A DNA stretch of 64,000 bases. It comes from Nymphaea colorata. Its lineage: Eukaryota > Streptophyta > Magnoliopsida > Nymphaeales > Nymphaeaceae. Shown in pieces: positions 25,750 through 38,639 of this stretch; the stretch's first letter is position 1, and each line of letters starts with the position of its first letter. The stretch spans positions 17,145,934-17,209,933 of the forward strand of contig NC_045138.2 in the NCBI RefSeq assembly GCF_008831285.2, written 5' to 3'. The notes below the pieces were generated by a model. It saw only the letters and a program-made list of their open reading frames with translations. It was not told the DNA's origin and did no database searches. The translations under genes were made by a program, and so were the position numbers.

Positions 25750-25912
25750 TGTAAGTCTAACCCATTTGACAAATAGAATAGTTACAAACTGTTCAAAAAT
25801 TAGGGCAGATTCATGAATCACTTTTTAAGGTATTTCATAAATCTGCCCAAACCTTTAGACCATACTTATAAAACAGTTACATACTATTCCGTTTACTAAA
25901 CGAACCCTAAGC
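25750..25912. repeat. MITE with about 40-bp imperfect inverted termini
   Basis: The left side (ctaacccatttgacaaatag, then aatagttacaaactgtt) pairs imperfectly with the right side (aaaacagttacatactattc, then gtttactaaacgaaccctaa). The middle contains gcagattcatgaatcact and its inverse, a palindrome shared with the family at 41374. Confidence 0.65.
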
Positions 25913-26101
25913 TGAAGTAACTTGTGAAAAGGATCGCGGATGATTTGGAAGGGAATTAAGTTAGTTGATTTTTTGTACAGAGTTGAATTACTGTATTATC
26001 TAGCTTTGTTGAGTATGTAGGTAATGTTGTGTTTGTCTTGGAAGACCAAATGGATGTAATAAAGACTTTGTAATGCTAAGAAGGTTGAACGTTCCCCCAG
26101 G

Positions 26102-26279
26102 CAGTAGCGAGATATTTGTTGGCTGTGGTGGGCCACTGCCCACACCAGCCCATCAAAAATCTCATTATAATGTGTTAACTTCACATTGTTATGATTCTAA
26201 ATTTATATGTAGTGCCCACACCAAAGTTGTGTCACCTACACAAATGCTTCACCGGTAAAAAATCTTGGCGCCGCCACTG
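26102..26279. repeat. hAT-type MITE with 7-of-8 target-site duplication
   Basis: The element begins CAGTAGCGAGAT and ends GCGCCGCCACTG. Flanks are cccccagg and ccctcagg. The interior carries two related phrases, gtgcccacacca and ctgcccacaccagccc, and no coding capacity. It is related by its termini to the copy at 9767. Confidence 0.75.
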
Positions 26280-27080
26280 CCCTCAGGATGCAAGTGTTCA
26301 TTACATTACTTGTCCATGTTTCGCTGGTATTTGGCATCAATAATGGGATTTTGAAAGTGGATATATTCAATGCGTCAGAATCAATACTCTATCTATGTGC
26401 TAGCCAGTTGACATGGTGCATTGGTTGACGATGAATATTTGCTATTGGAAATCATGGTTGCAAAACTATTTGGAGAACATCCTTTAGTTTATTATACTTA
26501 TCATAAGGTAGGATCTCAGTTGATGAACAATCCTCGATAGGATTATCTATTGCAAATAATTTCAAAAGACTGGAATTTTCAACAGAAAAACATATACCAT
26601 ATGCAGTCTAAGGCCTTGCTATTAGATTAATTTCTTGGTAAACAAAAATTCCGACCCAAACTACACACTTGTTCACATCTAAAAGAAAAAGAAATTATAC
26701 ATAAAGATACGTAATATGTCTCAATCTCCTAATCTCCTGTAAGAGTAAATCATAATATGAACTTAGGAACAACCAGCTTATGTGGATAAAAAGACTTTAT
26801 TGTTTAATAACACACCATTTCTTTCGATCCCACTCACCAATACGTGCTCTAGGCCGATAAGTGGATCTCTAGGCTCGAAACCAGCCAAGGATCCTGTTTA
26901 TTCTTGCAACTAGAAGGATTAGTACATATAGTGAAGCAATTGCATTCTAAATGTTTGCCGAGAAAACTAGCTGGATGGCAGATTTTCTGCGAATTACATG
27001 GCTAAGTGAGATTCTGAGAACTGATGTTATGAAGGCTCAAAGATTGCAGATTATCTGCAGCTCTCAGTTCAGTTACCAAC

Positions 27081-30000
27081 TCATGTGAATTCAGCCTTGG
27101 TAATGGCATTCAAGAGTTGAAGTTGGTTCTCTTTTCTGGATGGAAAATCAATCACATCTTTCCACACCTCGCTTGCCTTACTGCAATGGTTTGCGTTACT
27201 GTACAAATCTTCCACTGATTTTGCATTCATGTTCAGCATCGACACCTTATTAAGCCAATCATAGTCTGAATCAACTGGCTGGATGGTTGCTCCCTCTTCC
27301 TTCTTTCCAATCAACTGAAACCATGCCATTGAAAACCTTGCATTAGAAAAAGTACAGAATGCACATAGATTAACAGATTTCTATATGAACAGTCTAATGA
27401 AGTATAATGAACGTCTTTTAAGCTTCCAATGATATCAAGTTATCGGAAGTTTCTTGGTCGTCAATTTCTTAATCTATCCTTGCTTGCCATCACTGTATTT
27501 TATTATCTGAATTTGGGTGCTGTCTTTGTATGTGATGTTGATGTCTTAGCTAGCATTCGAACAGTTATGAAGGACATGGTTTCTTGTTTCTGGAAGCTTA
27601 CCTTAGCAGGACCTCCCACAGCATTTGTGGAGAAGAGCATGGCTTCATCTACCAGCTTACAGTACTTAGGGAAGCCAGTGGCGAACATCTTGTGAGATCT
27701 CAGTTGGGAGCTTACCCTCACTGCTCTCCCCATGATAATGGCCCTCCTGAAACCAAAACTTTGATCAGAAAACCTATACAATATAATGCATATATGTAGA
27801 CAGGGAGACATATACAAACGCATACATATATACATACACATTTCTGCACGGACCGTAACTTATGGAAATGAATAACCTGGTTGTGTGGCATAATAATAAT
27901 ACATCTTCAATGCATTATATATATTTCATATACTATGTCTTATTCTCTTACCTTTTCCAGAGTTGAAAACAAAAGTAGGATCAGGATCGGATTCTGATTG
28001 TAAAGTTAAAAGCAGATTTTGATATCATATAAACTTTTTTGTTGTTCATATTTGAATCCTAATCTCAATTCGAAAGTATGAAAATTCAATAATTGGTATA
28101 CAATATCCAATTCGAATCGAATGCAACCTTTTCAACGTCCCTATCCATGCATGGAAGGAACATCAGAAACCATCTCCTCCTTCGAGAAGCGTTCTGTTTT
28201 ATGTCCTTGGGAACACACATCAAACACCCTCGATGGATCTCAAGTAGTTGAAGTACCTGATCCCGCGGACGACCGCAAGGTGAGCATCACAAACAACACC
28301 CACAAGCTCAATCTTGTAGGGATGCCTTTCCTTCACTCCCTTCTCGCTTGGGACGTCGTCTTCTTCAGCTTCCTCCCAGTAACTCTCTGTCACAGAGCCA
28401 TCATCTGCAACCTTGTACCCGACTCCCATCCTGTAGCGCTTCCGGTGGACGTTCCGAACCATCTCAATCGTCTGCCGCACGAACGGCTCCCACGACAAGG
28501 TCCCGTCCATGATCACGTCCCGCCCTTCGTTCAGTGCGGTCACCAGCAGCGATGAAGCCGCATCGGTCGATGACTGGTGCACCTGATTTTACCAAATGCA
28601 TCGAAGAATTCAAATCAGTATTCATGCACGGCAAAATTTCATCTCCTCTTCACATTTGATTCGCGTACATCATATCTGTTTTGTTTCCCTTTTTCTTATT
28701 CTTTTATGCAGCAATACGTGGTCTTCTGTTCTGTTCTGTTTTCCTGCTCAGCATTTCTTCCTCTCTCTCTTTCTTTTTTTCCTTTTTTTTTTTTTAATTT
28801 TATTTTATGGCAGGTCAGCTTTTCTCACTTTTATTCGTCAAATTAAAACTCTCTTTTACTTGATATTCGGTATTTCCTTTTTCGATAATTAATAACATAA
28901 TTTTTCATTGAGTAGGGAGGTCCTAAGTCTCTTTGCTTTAATGCCGATGCACTCATTAGATTAACTATAATTTTACATTCATGAGGAGAGGCCCTCAATT
29001 TATTTGCTTTAATGTCGATGAACTCATTAAATTAACTATAAGGAATCAAATATCAATATATGAACTTTTGATTTTAATTTCTTAAAACATGCAATATAAA
29101 TGTAATGGCAAGTTGTATTTATTGGATTAACTACAATAAATCAAAAAATGACTTAAATCTTAATTATATTGATACTTGTGATTTTAATCTCTTAAATCAT
29201 TCAATATAAATGTAACAACAAGTTAAATCCAACCTAAATACATTGTGTTTGTGCGAAAGTTTCGACCAATTATGCTATAAGCCAGTTGACAAGGGAGAGA
29301 AAGGGGGAGAGAAATACCAACTCGGCCGTGTGGATAATATCATCGTGTCCTCTAGCACTAAGGGCTCGAAAAAGAACGTCTGTCTCCTTGAATGCATCCG
29401 CCTCAACCACCACTGCCTCCTTCGCCGCCTCTGCCCAATAACCCCTGCATTTCAGCCCACCCATTCAGTCCTATTAGCTCCTCATCAAGACCCACCCACC
29501 CACATGGGTCCGAGCCATCTGGAACCCACTTTGCCTAAATACCCACAAGAAAAGTAGAAGAGGACCGTAACGGTCCGGTTTAGGTCAAGTTCAGTTTGCC
29601 CGGCTCATACTTTCTCATGATCTTCTTCAGCACCGTGCTCTTGCCTGCACCCATGCCACCACCCATGAAAAGGAGGACCGGTCTCGGGTCTTTGGTCTTT
29701 GCGGTGACCGTCTCGACGGCACGTGGCAAGTCCCGCTTCGTTCTGATTGCATTGATCTCGTCAACCAACGTCGAGAAAACCCTAGTCACCTTGAGGTTCT
29801 TGGTCACCTTGTCGATCCTTTGTTTCCTGTGGGCATCAACGGGCTCAGTGCAGGTCAAGTGAGTCTAAGTTGGTCCGCACCCGGTTAAGTTAGATTACAA
29901 AACTCACCTAGTAGCTGACATTACCATGCTTTTGAGCTTGCTCTTTTTCAGCTTACCGACGCTTAAAGCCTTCATAAAAGAAGCAAACAAGCACAATAAT

Positions 30001-30367
30001 GAGCTAACTTTAGAGAGAGAAAAGGCCAGTAAATTCATTGTTAACCTCGTTAATGAAGGACGATGCGTGGCTCCAATGGAAGGCCAAGTAGCTAAGGATG
30101 CATGACTCGAGCTCATTAGTGAACAGCTCATGGAGTGCCGTTGGGTCATTTTGATTCTCGAAAAAATCGTAGATTTCTTCCGGGCTACCCTTTGGATCTC
30201 TTAGGTAGTCATCAGCTAATTTGCAGAAGTTTGGGTATCGCTCTGCATCTTTGATGCCCAAGTGCCTAGCTGCATTTTCCAAAAACAATCTCCTCATATG
30301 TCTTATACTAAATGAGGGAAGATAGCTTTAATTAATTATCCTTATAAATACTCTAATTTAAATAATT

Positions 30368-30398
<31 letters not shown>

Positions 30399-31781
30399 TA
30401 AAGTTATTTAGATAAGATTTATTGATACATAGTATTGCATCGGGCAGTGTGTTCAATCACATCCTAAGCATGTTATGATTGGATGGAGAGCTCGGAGGAT
30501 TTGAGTTCATATAAATATATATATAAGTTGGTAAACAACTTGGATAAGGAACAAAGACCAAACCCATTAAAATTATTATTAAAGTATTTTTTTTGGCAAC
30601 CTAAGAGATACAATTACTTTAAGCGCGATTCGTCAAGAAACATAGTTTAAGTTATCATTTTTTAATTTAATAACGTTTTCTGAATAATTGAAAAAATGAA
30701 TGGTTTTTATAGTATTAACATTTTTTATAGTAGAAAGATAAACTTTTTTTCATAAAAATAATATGAATTAAAGCACGATTTGTATTAAATTAATGTTTAT
30801 AAACGCATAAAAATTCATTTAAAACAATTTTTAACACAAATTTAAGAGATTCGGATTTTACCGGTTTTTACCAAAATATGTATATAGCGGGAACCCCTTT
30901 CTGTGAAAATTTTCATTATTTGCTTTGCTGTTGTCGTTCGCTTTTCTATAATTCAATACGGATGATGGATGTGACCCCTCACATTTAGTTGGTTCCAATG
31001 GGTTTCTTTTTATATAAAGATAATTTTCTGTCGGTGGTTTTTTGCTGAGAAACAAAAATATATGCGTGGCATTTAACATGATCTGGGGCCGCCCATGGAA
31101 AGGTTTGGCCAATATCATTTTCCAAGACATAGAGTTTACCGTCCTTTTATGATGAATTTAACTATGCAAACATACTCATAAGATTGTTTAATAAGCTTAT
31201 GTCATAAAATTCATTGAACACGTTAAAGCTAAGATTGTTTGACCCATTGTTTCATGATCTTTGGTGAATGAGAAGCAAATGACTATATCTAGAGAGAAAG
31301 AGAGGTTTGACCCATTGTTTCATGATCCTTGGTGAATGAGAAGCAAATGACTATATCTAGAGAGAAAGAGAGAGCCGATAAAATGAGAATGTATATCAAA
31401 CTTTAAAGACAAGAAATCTTCCGAAACAAACCCCAAAATAGAAGCAATAGGAAAAGATTATGTTTGTAGGAGTGCGTTGGAAAGGAAAACAAGTAAAGAA
31501 GAAATTTTTTTTTATGGAGCTTTCTTTGCAGCTTTTTATATATGAAAGGGCATTTACATACATAACAACAGACATATTTAAAGATATTAATTTGAAAATG
31601 AAGATGTCAATTTGAAAATGAAGAAACCTTGAAAGGAAAGGTTGAGGGAAAGGAAGATGTAGCAGTGAACGTTACCAACGTAGTGAGAGAAGCGTTCAAT
31701 CTTCTGGAGGCGACCATCGTCGCCGAAGACCAGGAAAGGGACGAGCTCCCGCTCGCTCCCTCTCGTCAGCTCGCGCTCCAT
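27081..31781 (-). CDS. Zeta-toxin-fold P-loop kinase family protein, paralogue B
   Basis: Second copy of the family, downstream in the plus direction and in the same orientation as paralogue A. Exons: 31781-31676, 30269-30046, 29969-29908, 29826-29611, 29444-29318, 28582-28257, 27746-27602, 27314-27081. They join in frame with the same phases as A (1,0,2,2,0,2,0) and encode 479 residues. Exons 2, 3 and 7 are identical in length in the two genes (224, 62 and 145 nt). Walker A is GGGMGAGKST at residues 186-195 (Lys193), followed by EADAFKETD and RDVIMDGTLSW, so catalytic motifs are kept. The N-terminus is longer (MERELTRGSERELVPF) and the C-terminus shorter (ends ITKAEFT) than in A. The frame is open upstream of the chosen ATG, but alignment with A favours this start. 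Both copies look intact; any division of labour between them is unknown. Confidence 0.88.
31238..31373. repeat. Near-perfect 68-bp tandem duplication in intron 1 of paralogue B
   Basis: Two adjacent units begin tttgacccattgtttcatga and end gagagaaagagag. They differ by about one base (gatctttgg versus gatccttgg), so the duplication is recent. Confidence 0.9.
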
Positions 31782-34162
31782 TGCAGCGAAGCAGCCGGAC
31801 AGCACCTTGCTCCGAAACGCACTTGGAAAAGAAAAGAACAAGAAGATAAAAGAGAGAACAGCGACGCTGGCTCCAAGAAACGTGATCTCTTCTGTTATGT
31901 CTTCCTCCCTTTCTCCGTGGAGAAATGTCTGTTTTCCCTGCGGCGGAGAAATAGATGCAGGAGTTTTGACTGCGAGAGGAAGACGAGACGGAGACGGATG
32001 GGGGGACTGTTCAGTTGTTGAAACTTGATGAGAGTGGTGGGTCGGTGGGGACTGCAGAGTCCCCATAATTAAATATGACGTTGTGCGACTCGAGGTAACT
32101 CGAGGTTGATTATGTTACAAACAAGTTGCGCTTGAACTTAATGGAAAACTCGAGTTCATGAACGAGTAAAGTTTAAATTACGTGAACTCAAACTCAATTA
32201 AACTTAGAATAAGCAATTTCATTCTAGTTTTTGATTTGTAATTTTCAAACTTAAAATTATAGGAAGAGATTAAGTCAAATGAAGAGTTTGGTAAATTAGC
32301 TTAAACGAATCAAGCTCGAGCCGAGACTTGGTCTATTGAGTGAGTTTGACCGAGCTCAACTTGCAGATGTGCAGCCCTATTTAAATGGTTGTGGAAGTTT
32401 CTTATTGATTTAAAAGACTCGGGATGGCGTCTGTTGGCATGAGAAGGATTTAGAATGAAGAGTTTCGAGTAGATTTTTTTTTTTCTTAAAAAACGGTCAT
32501 TTGTAGTCGCAGAGGTGAATTCTCTCTACTTTTCTTGGGAACTTTTACGCCTTATACGGTATGAGATGTTTGAAATTTGACTAATTAGATTCAATATAGT
32601 CAATTTAAGATTCAAAATGAGAGCTTAAATAAGATGCAAGGCTAAGAGTTAGATGTGTTTGTTAGATCTCAGTTGGATATCATGTTCTTTCACAAATCCA
32701 ACCAAGTGAATTCAACATGAGACATAAAATCAAATATATCTAATCCATCCACATCTCTACCTTTTGGTGGTTCCCAGCGAGCTATATTTTATATAGCCTT
32801 GGGTGAAATTCATCGATGAGGTGAACACGGCGTATTTGAGATCTTCATTACTAACTAATTGAATCTAAGACAAACGCGTATCACCATATCTGCTTATCGC
32901 ATATATTTTCAAATGCAGTAAGAATATCTAACGTATTTTTAACTAAAAATATAGGTTAACAAGTGCTTTTCAAGTGTATGCTGAGGTCAAAACAACCATT
33001 GAATTTGTGATGGACTCCAATTTTAGATATGAAGCTACCAAGAGCACAGCCATAGGGTAAGGACAAAAATAAAAAATTAAAGTGGGTAGCAAGATCCTTT
33101 GGATTTGTGGTAGCATCCAATTTATATATGTATCATACATAGCCAAAGGTAAGGAAAAAGAAGAAAAAACAAAAACAAAAAGACAAAAGTAAAATGGGTA
33201 GGCTTTCAAAGTGGGGGAAAAAAAAAACAAAAGAAAAACTCTCATTTTTTATGGCCTCTATATTCTTCACGTTTAGGGTTTATAAAACATGTTAGTACAA
33301 GTGCATTGAGGATGTGACGGCGGTCACATTGAAAAGTCCCTTTATGAAGTGAACTGTATATGGATTTACTCAAGATCATGTCTGATAATGTTAGATATTT
33401 CAGGGTATATCATGTATATGTCAATTGTCATGAGCCACAAAGTTTTCATCACTTACTTTAAGGTCGACTGGTTATTTTTTATTTTTTTTTCTCATTATTT
33501 TTACTTTTTTTTTGTTCAAAAAATAAAAAAGGCCGATTCGCAAGAAATTGTTCGTCCCAGTATGGAAATCTAGCTCTTAAATTTGTTTCCGACGAAAATA
33601 ATATGTTCTTTGAGACACAAAATTTGATCTACTTTAGCTAGTCGCTTGTAGATCTGGAATACAATTGAATTCTTGATTTTTGAATCATGAAAAGAACCAA
33701 AATACATGTAGGACTTCCAAAAAAAAAAAAAAATCAAAGATTGATGAGTTTCAACTTACCAACCTCGTGAATCACATGCTGAGGTTTAGATCTAAACATC
33801 CAAAGAGAAATAAAAGCTAATTATTAATGGTAGATGCACCTAAGAAATATACTGCTAAAATACACATGTTTGTTGGATACTGACTTGGGCTTCCGTTATT
33901 TAAAACATTTAATATATTTTTTAATATTTTTACAGTGTCTTGACAGGTAATGCATTCCTGATACAATATGCAAAATAAGAGTTTCTTCCATGGAGTAAAA
34001 AGACTGACGAACTTAGGTGCCTCGAAACTGATGCCGCACCATTCGCGTGGGGCGGGACGTCGGACTTAAAATATTCAAAGTGGTAAGAATATGCCACAAA
34101 TGTTCTGAACGCTCTACCTGTCAAAAAATGAACTTGACTGTCCTATTATCTGTCTGACGTAG

Positions 34163-34585
34163 GGGTGAACAATGAGCTTAACTCGTTAAATCTTGACTTG
34201 TAAATGAGTTTGAGTCAAATCATTTGCTTAATGAGTCGAGCTCCAGTTTCATGAGTCGACAGGTTCAAACAATCAAGTTGAGGTGAAGCTCAACACGTAA
34301 CTGCCAAGTCGAGCTCGAGCTTTAGTCGAGTTTGTCGAGCCTTAATCAAGTCGATATATTCAAACAAGTTTACGAGTTTGTCGAACCTTAATCGAGTCAA
34401 GCTCGACCTCAACACGTAATGATGAATATCTATTCTATTCAAACGAGTTTGTCGAGCTTTAATCGAGTCGAGCTTGAACTCAACACGTAACTGCCGAGTC
34501 GAGCTGCTTCTGTCGAGCGAGCTTTCATTAGTTGAGCCGAGCTCAATCTGACTGAACTCGGGCTCGACTCGGCTCGTGTTCACCC
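34163..34585. repeat. GTCGAGCTCGAG-rich element with GGGTGAACA inverted termini
   Basis: The left end gggtgaacaatgagc and the right end gctcgtgttcaccc are inverted copies. The interior repeats a unit of about 60-70 bp with caagtcgagctcgagcttta and tttgtcgagc several times. No open frame encodes a transposase. It is probably a non-autonomous element, but no target-site duplication is obvious. Confidence 0.65.
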
Positions 34586-36656
34586 ATATCCTGATGCCGA
34601 TACAACTCTAAAACAAAAAGGGGGTTGTGGAGGAGAAGAACGTTTTACTCACGTTTGGGTGGTGGGATAACCTTCTGTTCACCCAACGAATGATCTTGAC
34701 CAATGGTTTAACGAATGATCTTGACCAATGGTTTTCTTCATAGATACTGTTGCAAGTAAAAAACTATGTATACACACACACAAATAGCTATCAACGAAGA
34801 GTTCCTCATCACAGAAAACCCAAAAAAAGAAAAATTAATGTTACTATTTCACTGTTGGGGCAATTCCATGGCTGACATGAAATCCAACATCAAAGCTGAA
34901 ATGGGTACTCAGAACTACCGCCAATAAAGCAGCATTTTCCATGAAGGAAGGCCCACAAGCTGACAGCCAAGATGCATTCTCCTAGCTAGTTCAAATTCAC
35001 CTTCAATCCCTTGCATCTAAAGATCAGTAAGCTACAAAAAAAGGTTGAGAAAATACGACAGACATTTAGGTGGAAGAAAATAGGAATGTGAAGATGCATA
35101 TCACCTCTAGTCAAGGGAATCTGGAAACATTTCCTAATCTTGGAGATACAATGGGAATACCAAAACCCAGTCCAACAAAAATTTGTTTGGATGTGAAATG
35201 CACGGCTGTTTTGGTTCTAGCTTTGCATAGTGCTCAAGACCCAAGTAGGAGACTGAGATGGAGATCATTAAGTGCTAAGTTGAAAAATACAAGCTAGAAA
35301 GTCAATAAGCTGGGCCACACATACTTGACTAATTGGCTAAACTCAAGATTCTGTGAACAATTGCGATCTTTCTACCTGGATGTTGGTGCTCTATCTTCGC
35401 TTGTTGGTTCTTGTCTAATCTGTCCACAAGGCCAAAAGAGGTGGAAAGACTTTCTCTGTGGACAGGAGGGAATGAACAATAGGTTATTGCAGGTGGTGGA
35501 CAAGGAGATAAACTCCTCACCGTAGCGACAAAAAAGCGTATTATTAAAAAAAAAGTGTTCGAAATGTCAAAAGCTGGTTAGCCGAATAACATGTGGAAAA
35601 AAAGTTCTCTTAAAAAAAACATCAAAAATGAAAAAACCATTCGCACTTTTTTCACTTTTTCATGTTTTCCACATTTTTTCGTGTTTTTTGCAGCTTGTAC
35701 TTACCAAAATTTTATTTCCACATTCTCCGCATTTTAATTTTAAGATTTGGGACACTTTTCTTTTTCTTGCCAAAAGATTAATTGTTTTAAAAATTTGCTG
35801 AAATTTTGCATTTTTTTTCCGTAAAAAACAACTTTGTCGTCTTATACCTGTACAAAAGCTCATCATGTAAAACCCGAAATCGATATTTGTGGCCATGTTC
35901 CTCACATACAATTCGCAAAAGGAAAATGGATCCAGTGCCAATGCTAACAACAATGGCTTTTTAAGTGAACCAATTAGGGTTCTGGTCCTCACACATGATG
36001 GTAAGACTAACCAGCTTAGAATAGAACTCAATTACTGGCATTCTCATACTATATGATCAGATATAGAACCTCCTTTTTCTACTTAATGAGTTGAAAGAAA
36101 AAAAAGATATTAACAGTGGCTGATGATTAAACAACATTGTGGAACCTTGAATCGCATTTAAGGTTTGGTCCATGGCTTCGTCCATTTCAAAATACTGGAT
36201 CAAATGTCACTGATTTTCAATTGATTAGTTAGATTCTACAAAAAGTTTCTACATTCAGTTACCAATCCAATTCATATTTTGGTATGTAGCAATCGAATCT
36301 GAATCCAAATTTGATATAAGACTGAGATTGAATAACGATCCAATCCATGGATATTCTTATGCTAGTCTAATCTTAATTAGATTTAAAAGAAAATGTTCCA
36401 AACTCAAGTGGAAATTTGGATTTGATTACCTAAAACATATTAGGTCGAATTTGTTATCTCCGAGAGGGTTGGTACAACGGTCTAAGCGGGGCCAGTAGAC
36501 AGCAAGTTTCTGTATCTTCAAGTTGAAGCATAATTGTTGTACTTTTTTCAAGGCATCATAAGCAACTCTAGACCTTAAAAGATGGATGAGCGAAAGTAGG
36601 AGGGTTGCTTCAGTGGCAAAGCACGCACTCTCAAAGCGAATCCCCAAAGCACTCGT

Positions 36657-36766
36657 AACTTCAAATTGCTGAAGCTTCTAAATGAAATTGCTGAAGCTGA
36701 CTGATTCATATCAGAGCAAAGTCAGTAACTTTAAATTGCTGAAGCTTCTAAATGAAATTGCTGACC
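36657..36766. repeat. Local tandem duplication
   Basis: The phrase aaattgctgaagcttctaaa followed by tgaaattgctga occurs at about 36662 and again at about 36733, separated by a unique spacer of similar size. It is intergenic, with no associated gene. Confidence 0.8.
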
Positions 36767-38265
36767 TCTTATGAAGAGTGTTTATTCAGATAAAACTCTT
36801 TGGTAATGATCACCATGAATGACATACAATTGCCTCCATCAAACTTAGTATGGTGAGCACTTTTTAAGATTTGTCTAACTTGAATCAATGACTTTTAGTA
36901 TCAAGAACCATTCAATACGATTGCAATGACCATCAAATTTCATAAGCACTTTGAACGATTTGTCCGACCTGAATGAATCATCAGTCATTCACTCACTCGA
37001 TGAGCTCTAAAATCAAGTTGAATTTGTTAAAGTTGGATTCAGCCATAACCTGAACTGTTTAAATATTCATAATCATAGTCCACAACTTAACATATGCACA
37101 ATTATTGCAACTTCAACTTATAGGTGCAATTAATTCAACTTCAACTTATGGCCCATGAACTAGCTCCCATGAGCAAATGAAAACGAGATCCAAGGTTCTT
37201 TTCGTCACACATTATTATATCTCGACTCTTCGTGTCAAATTATGTAAGTATTGTCACCTCCACACAATTAAACAAAATGCAAAAAATAAGGGAAATTTTT
37301 AAAAGCACGCTTAAGAATTGGCAGTAATGAAAAACATTACTAAATTTTTCTTATTTTTTAAAGGAAATTTAAATTTTTCTATGGTTAGTCAAAGAGATAT
37401 TGCTTAGCGCATTTAAACTTTTGTTCAATGGCTACTAAAACCATCATGTAATCATGTATTAATATTAATGAAATTATAATTTATTTTCACTAGAAGTATT
37501 TTGGTTTTTTATCAGCTTTTCCTAAGCTTAAATTAATAATAACCTACCATTAGTAGGCAGATTATCATTTTTTACTAATGGTGTAAACTTAGGCGACTTG
37601 TTGCGGGCTCCTCCTGAAAATTTACAAAAAGATAATTGTAGCAAAGTTAAATAAAATCCTTGACGCATTTGTTTTGAAACTTTAGTTTTTTGCTCCAAAA
37701 AATTCTGGCATATATGTTAATGTTAGTGTAAATATGTCAAATAAATTAACCAAACCACTAATTTTCACTGCCAATATTATTACAAACATATAAACAAATG
37801 GCTTTCATAATACATTAATCCCTTCAGAATCCTATCCGATGCATAATATCACCAGAAACATGCTGAAATTTGTGAACTATGATTGTATTTCTCTTTTTGC
37901 TTTCGAGTTCCAAAGGGTTAGGCACACCCCTCTTGTTCATTCCGAAATAAGGTGATTTGTGTAAAGCGATCAGGCATACATCAGAAAACACTGAATCACC
38001 CAACATACCCAAGAAATCCGCAACTCCTATTCTAGTTTCTTAATTAGAAGGAAAGAAAAAGATCACCATGTTCATGACCATGGTTATTTACACCCCAATA
38101 ATCCAACCTTTACCCAACACCAACTTTACCTTGTTCAACAGATAGATAATATGAAAAAGAAGAAGGAAAAATAACATGAGAACTTTGGCTAAATTTTCTT
38201 TCTGTCGCTGTCTAATTGCCTAATGATATGAACAACAGAACAAACTCCTGGGTATATTGGCAGGA

Positions 38266-38416
38266 AGCAGAAGGAAAGAGTAACGAGAAAACTATTGGTA
38301 TGAGTGGAATAGGAAAGACATAACATTTACAATATGGAGTAAAAAGCGTCTTCCCTATTCCACCTAACCTGAGTCTTCCAGAGACTCCTTCCCTCTTCTC
38401 ACTGCCCTTTCTCCAT
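38266..38416 (+). ncRNA. MIR482/MIR2118-like hairpin 1
   Basis: Candidate microRNA precursor. The 5' arm at 38297-38318 (ggtatgagtggaataggaaa...) pairs with the 3' arm at 38349-38370 (tcttccctattccacctaac...) across a loop of about 30 nt, with one small bulge in the 22-nt duplex. The lower stem continues through ggaaagagt on the left and the tcttctcactgcccttt region on the right. The 22-nt 3' arm begins UCUUCCCUAUUCCACC, the miR482 pattern I recall, which targets the NBS-LRR P-loop codons and triggers phased siRNAs. It is the best-formed of the four hairpins beside hairpin 4. Expression cannot be judged here. Confidence 0.72.
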
Positions 38417-38462
38417 TGCTGCTGCTTGCGTTCTGCTGCTACTGTTGTAACAACAAGCAAAA

Positions 38463-38616
38463 GAAGCACAAGGAAAGAGTGAAAGAAAAACCATGGCATG
38501 GGTGGTATGGGGAAGCCAAGAGCTCAGTTGTCTGCCAAAAGCATTAATGGCCTCCCCGACACAACCCAGCCTCCGTTTTTCTGAGCACTCCCTCCCTCTG
38601 CCCTTTTGTCGCTTCC
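38463..38616 (+). ncRNA. MIR482/MIR2118-like hairpin 2, diverged
   Basis: The 5' arm 38495-38516 (ggcatgggtggtatggggaa...) pairs with 38551-38572 (cctccccgacacaacccagc...) across about 34 nt, with one bulge and a few mismatches. The flanking lower stem (aggaaagagtgaaagaaaaa on the left; gagcactccctccctctgcc on the right) matches that of hairpin 1, so the two are duplicates. The candidate mature 3' strand has drifted from the family consensus, so this copy may be non-functional or have altered targets. Confidence 0.55.
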
Positions 38617-38639
38617 TCTTCAACTCTCTCCACCAAAGC

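Larger units (their letters stand above)
20368..27080. other. Intergenic spacer between the two zeta-fold paralogues
   Basis: The 20368-20560 part is the presumed promoter and leader of paralogue A, with a TTTAAAT element near 20500 on the minus strand. The rest is non-genic: AT-rich repeats with gatttgaatccgaatttg-like phrases (20640-21060 and 23755-24010), GTCGAGCTCGAG-rich DNA, a tandem duplication at 24636-25112, two MITEs (25750 and 26102) and a tRNA-like SINE relic near 22805. No third kinase copy or relic exon was found. Confidence 0.5.
31782..38260. other. Gene-poor interval upstream of zeta-fold paralogue B
   Basis: 31782-32070 is the presumed promoter and leader of paralogue B. Beyond it lie GTCGAGCTCGAG-type repeats (32080-32375 and 34163-34585), AT-rich DNA, a 26-bp tandem duplication around aatgatcttgaccaatggtt at about 34687-34735, and a tandem duplication near 36657. 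Open frames at 35070-35525 and 35660-36031 show no recognisable family. No gene is supported. Confidence 0.5.

Noticed and set aside
28121-28555. A 144-codon plus-strand frame
   Set aside because: It overlaps exon 6 of kinase paralogue B on the opposite strand and has no recognisable domain.
15172-31781. A toxin-antitoxin system of bacterial origin
   Set aside because: Both genes have eight introns, plant-typical N- and C-terminal regions and no antitoxin neighbour; this is a long-resident plant family.
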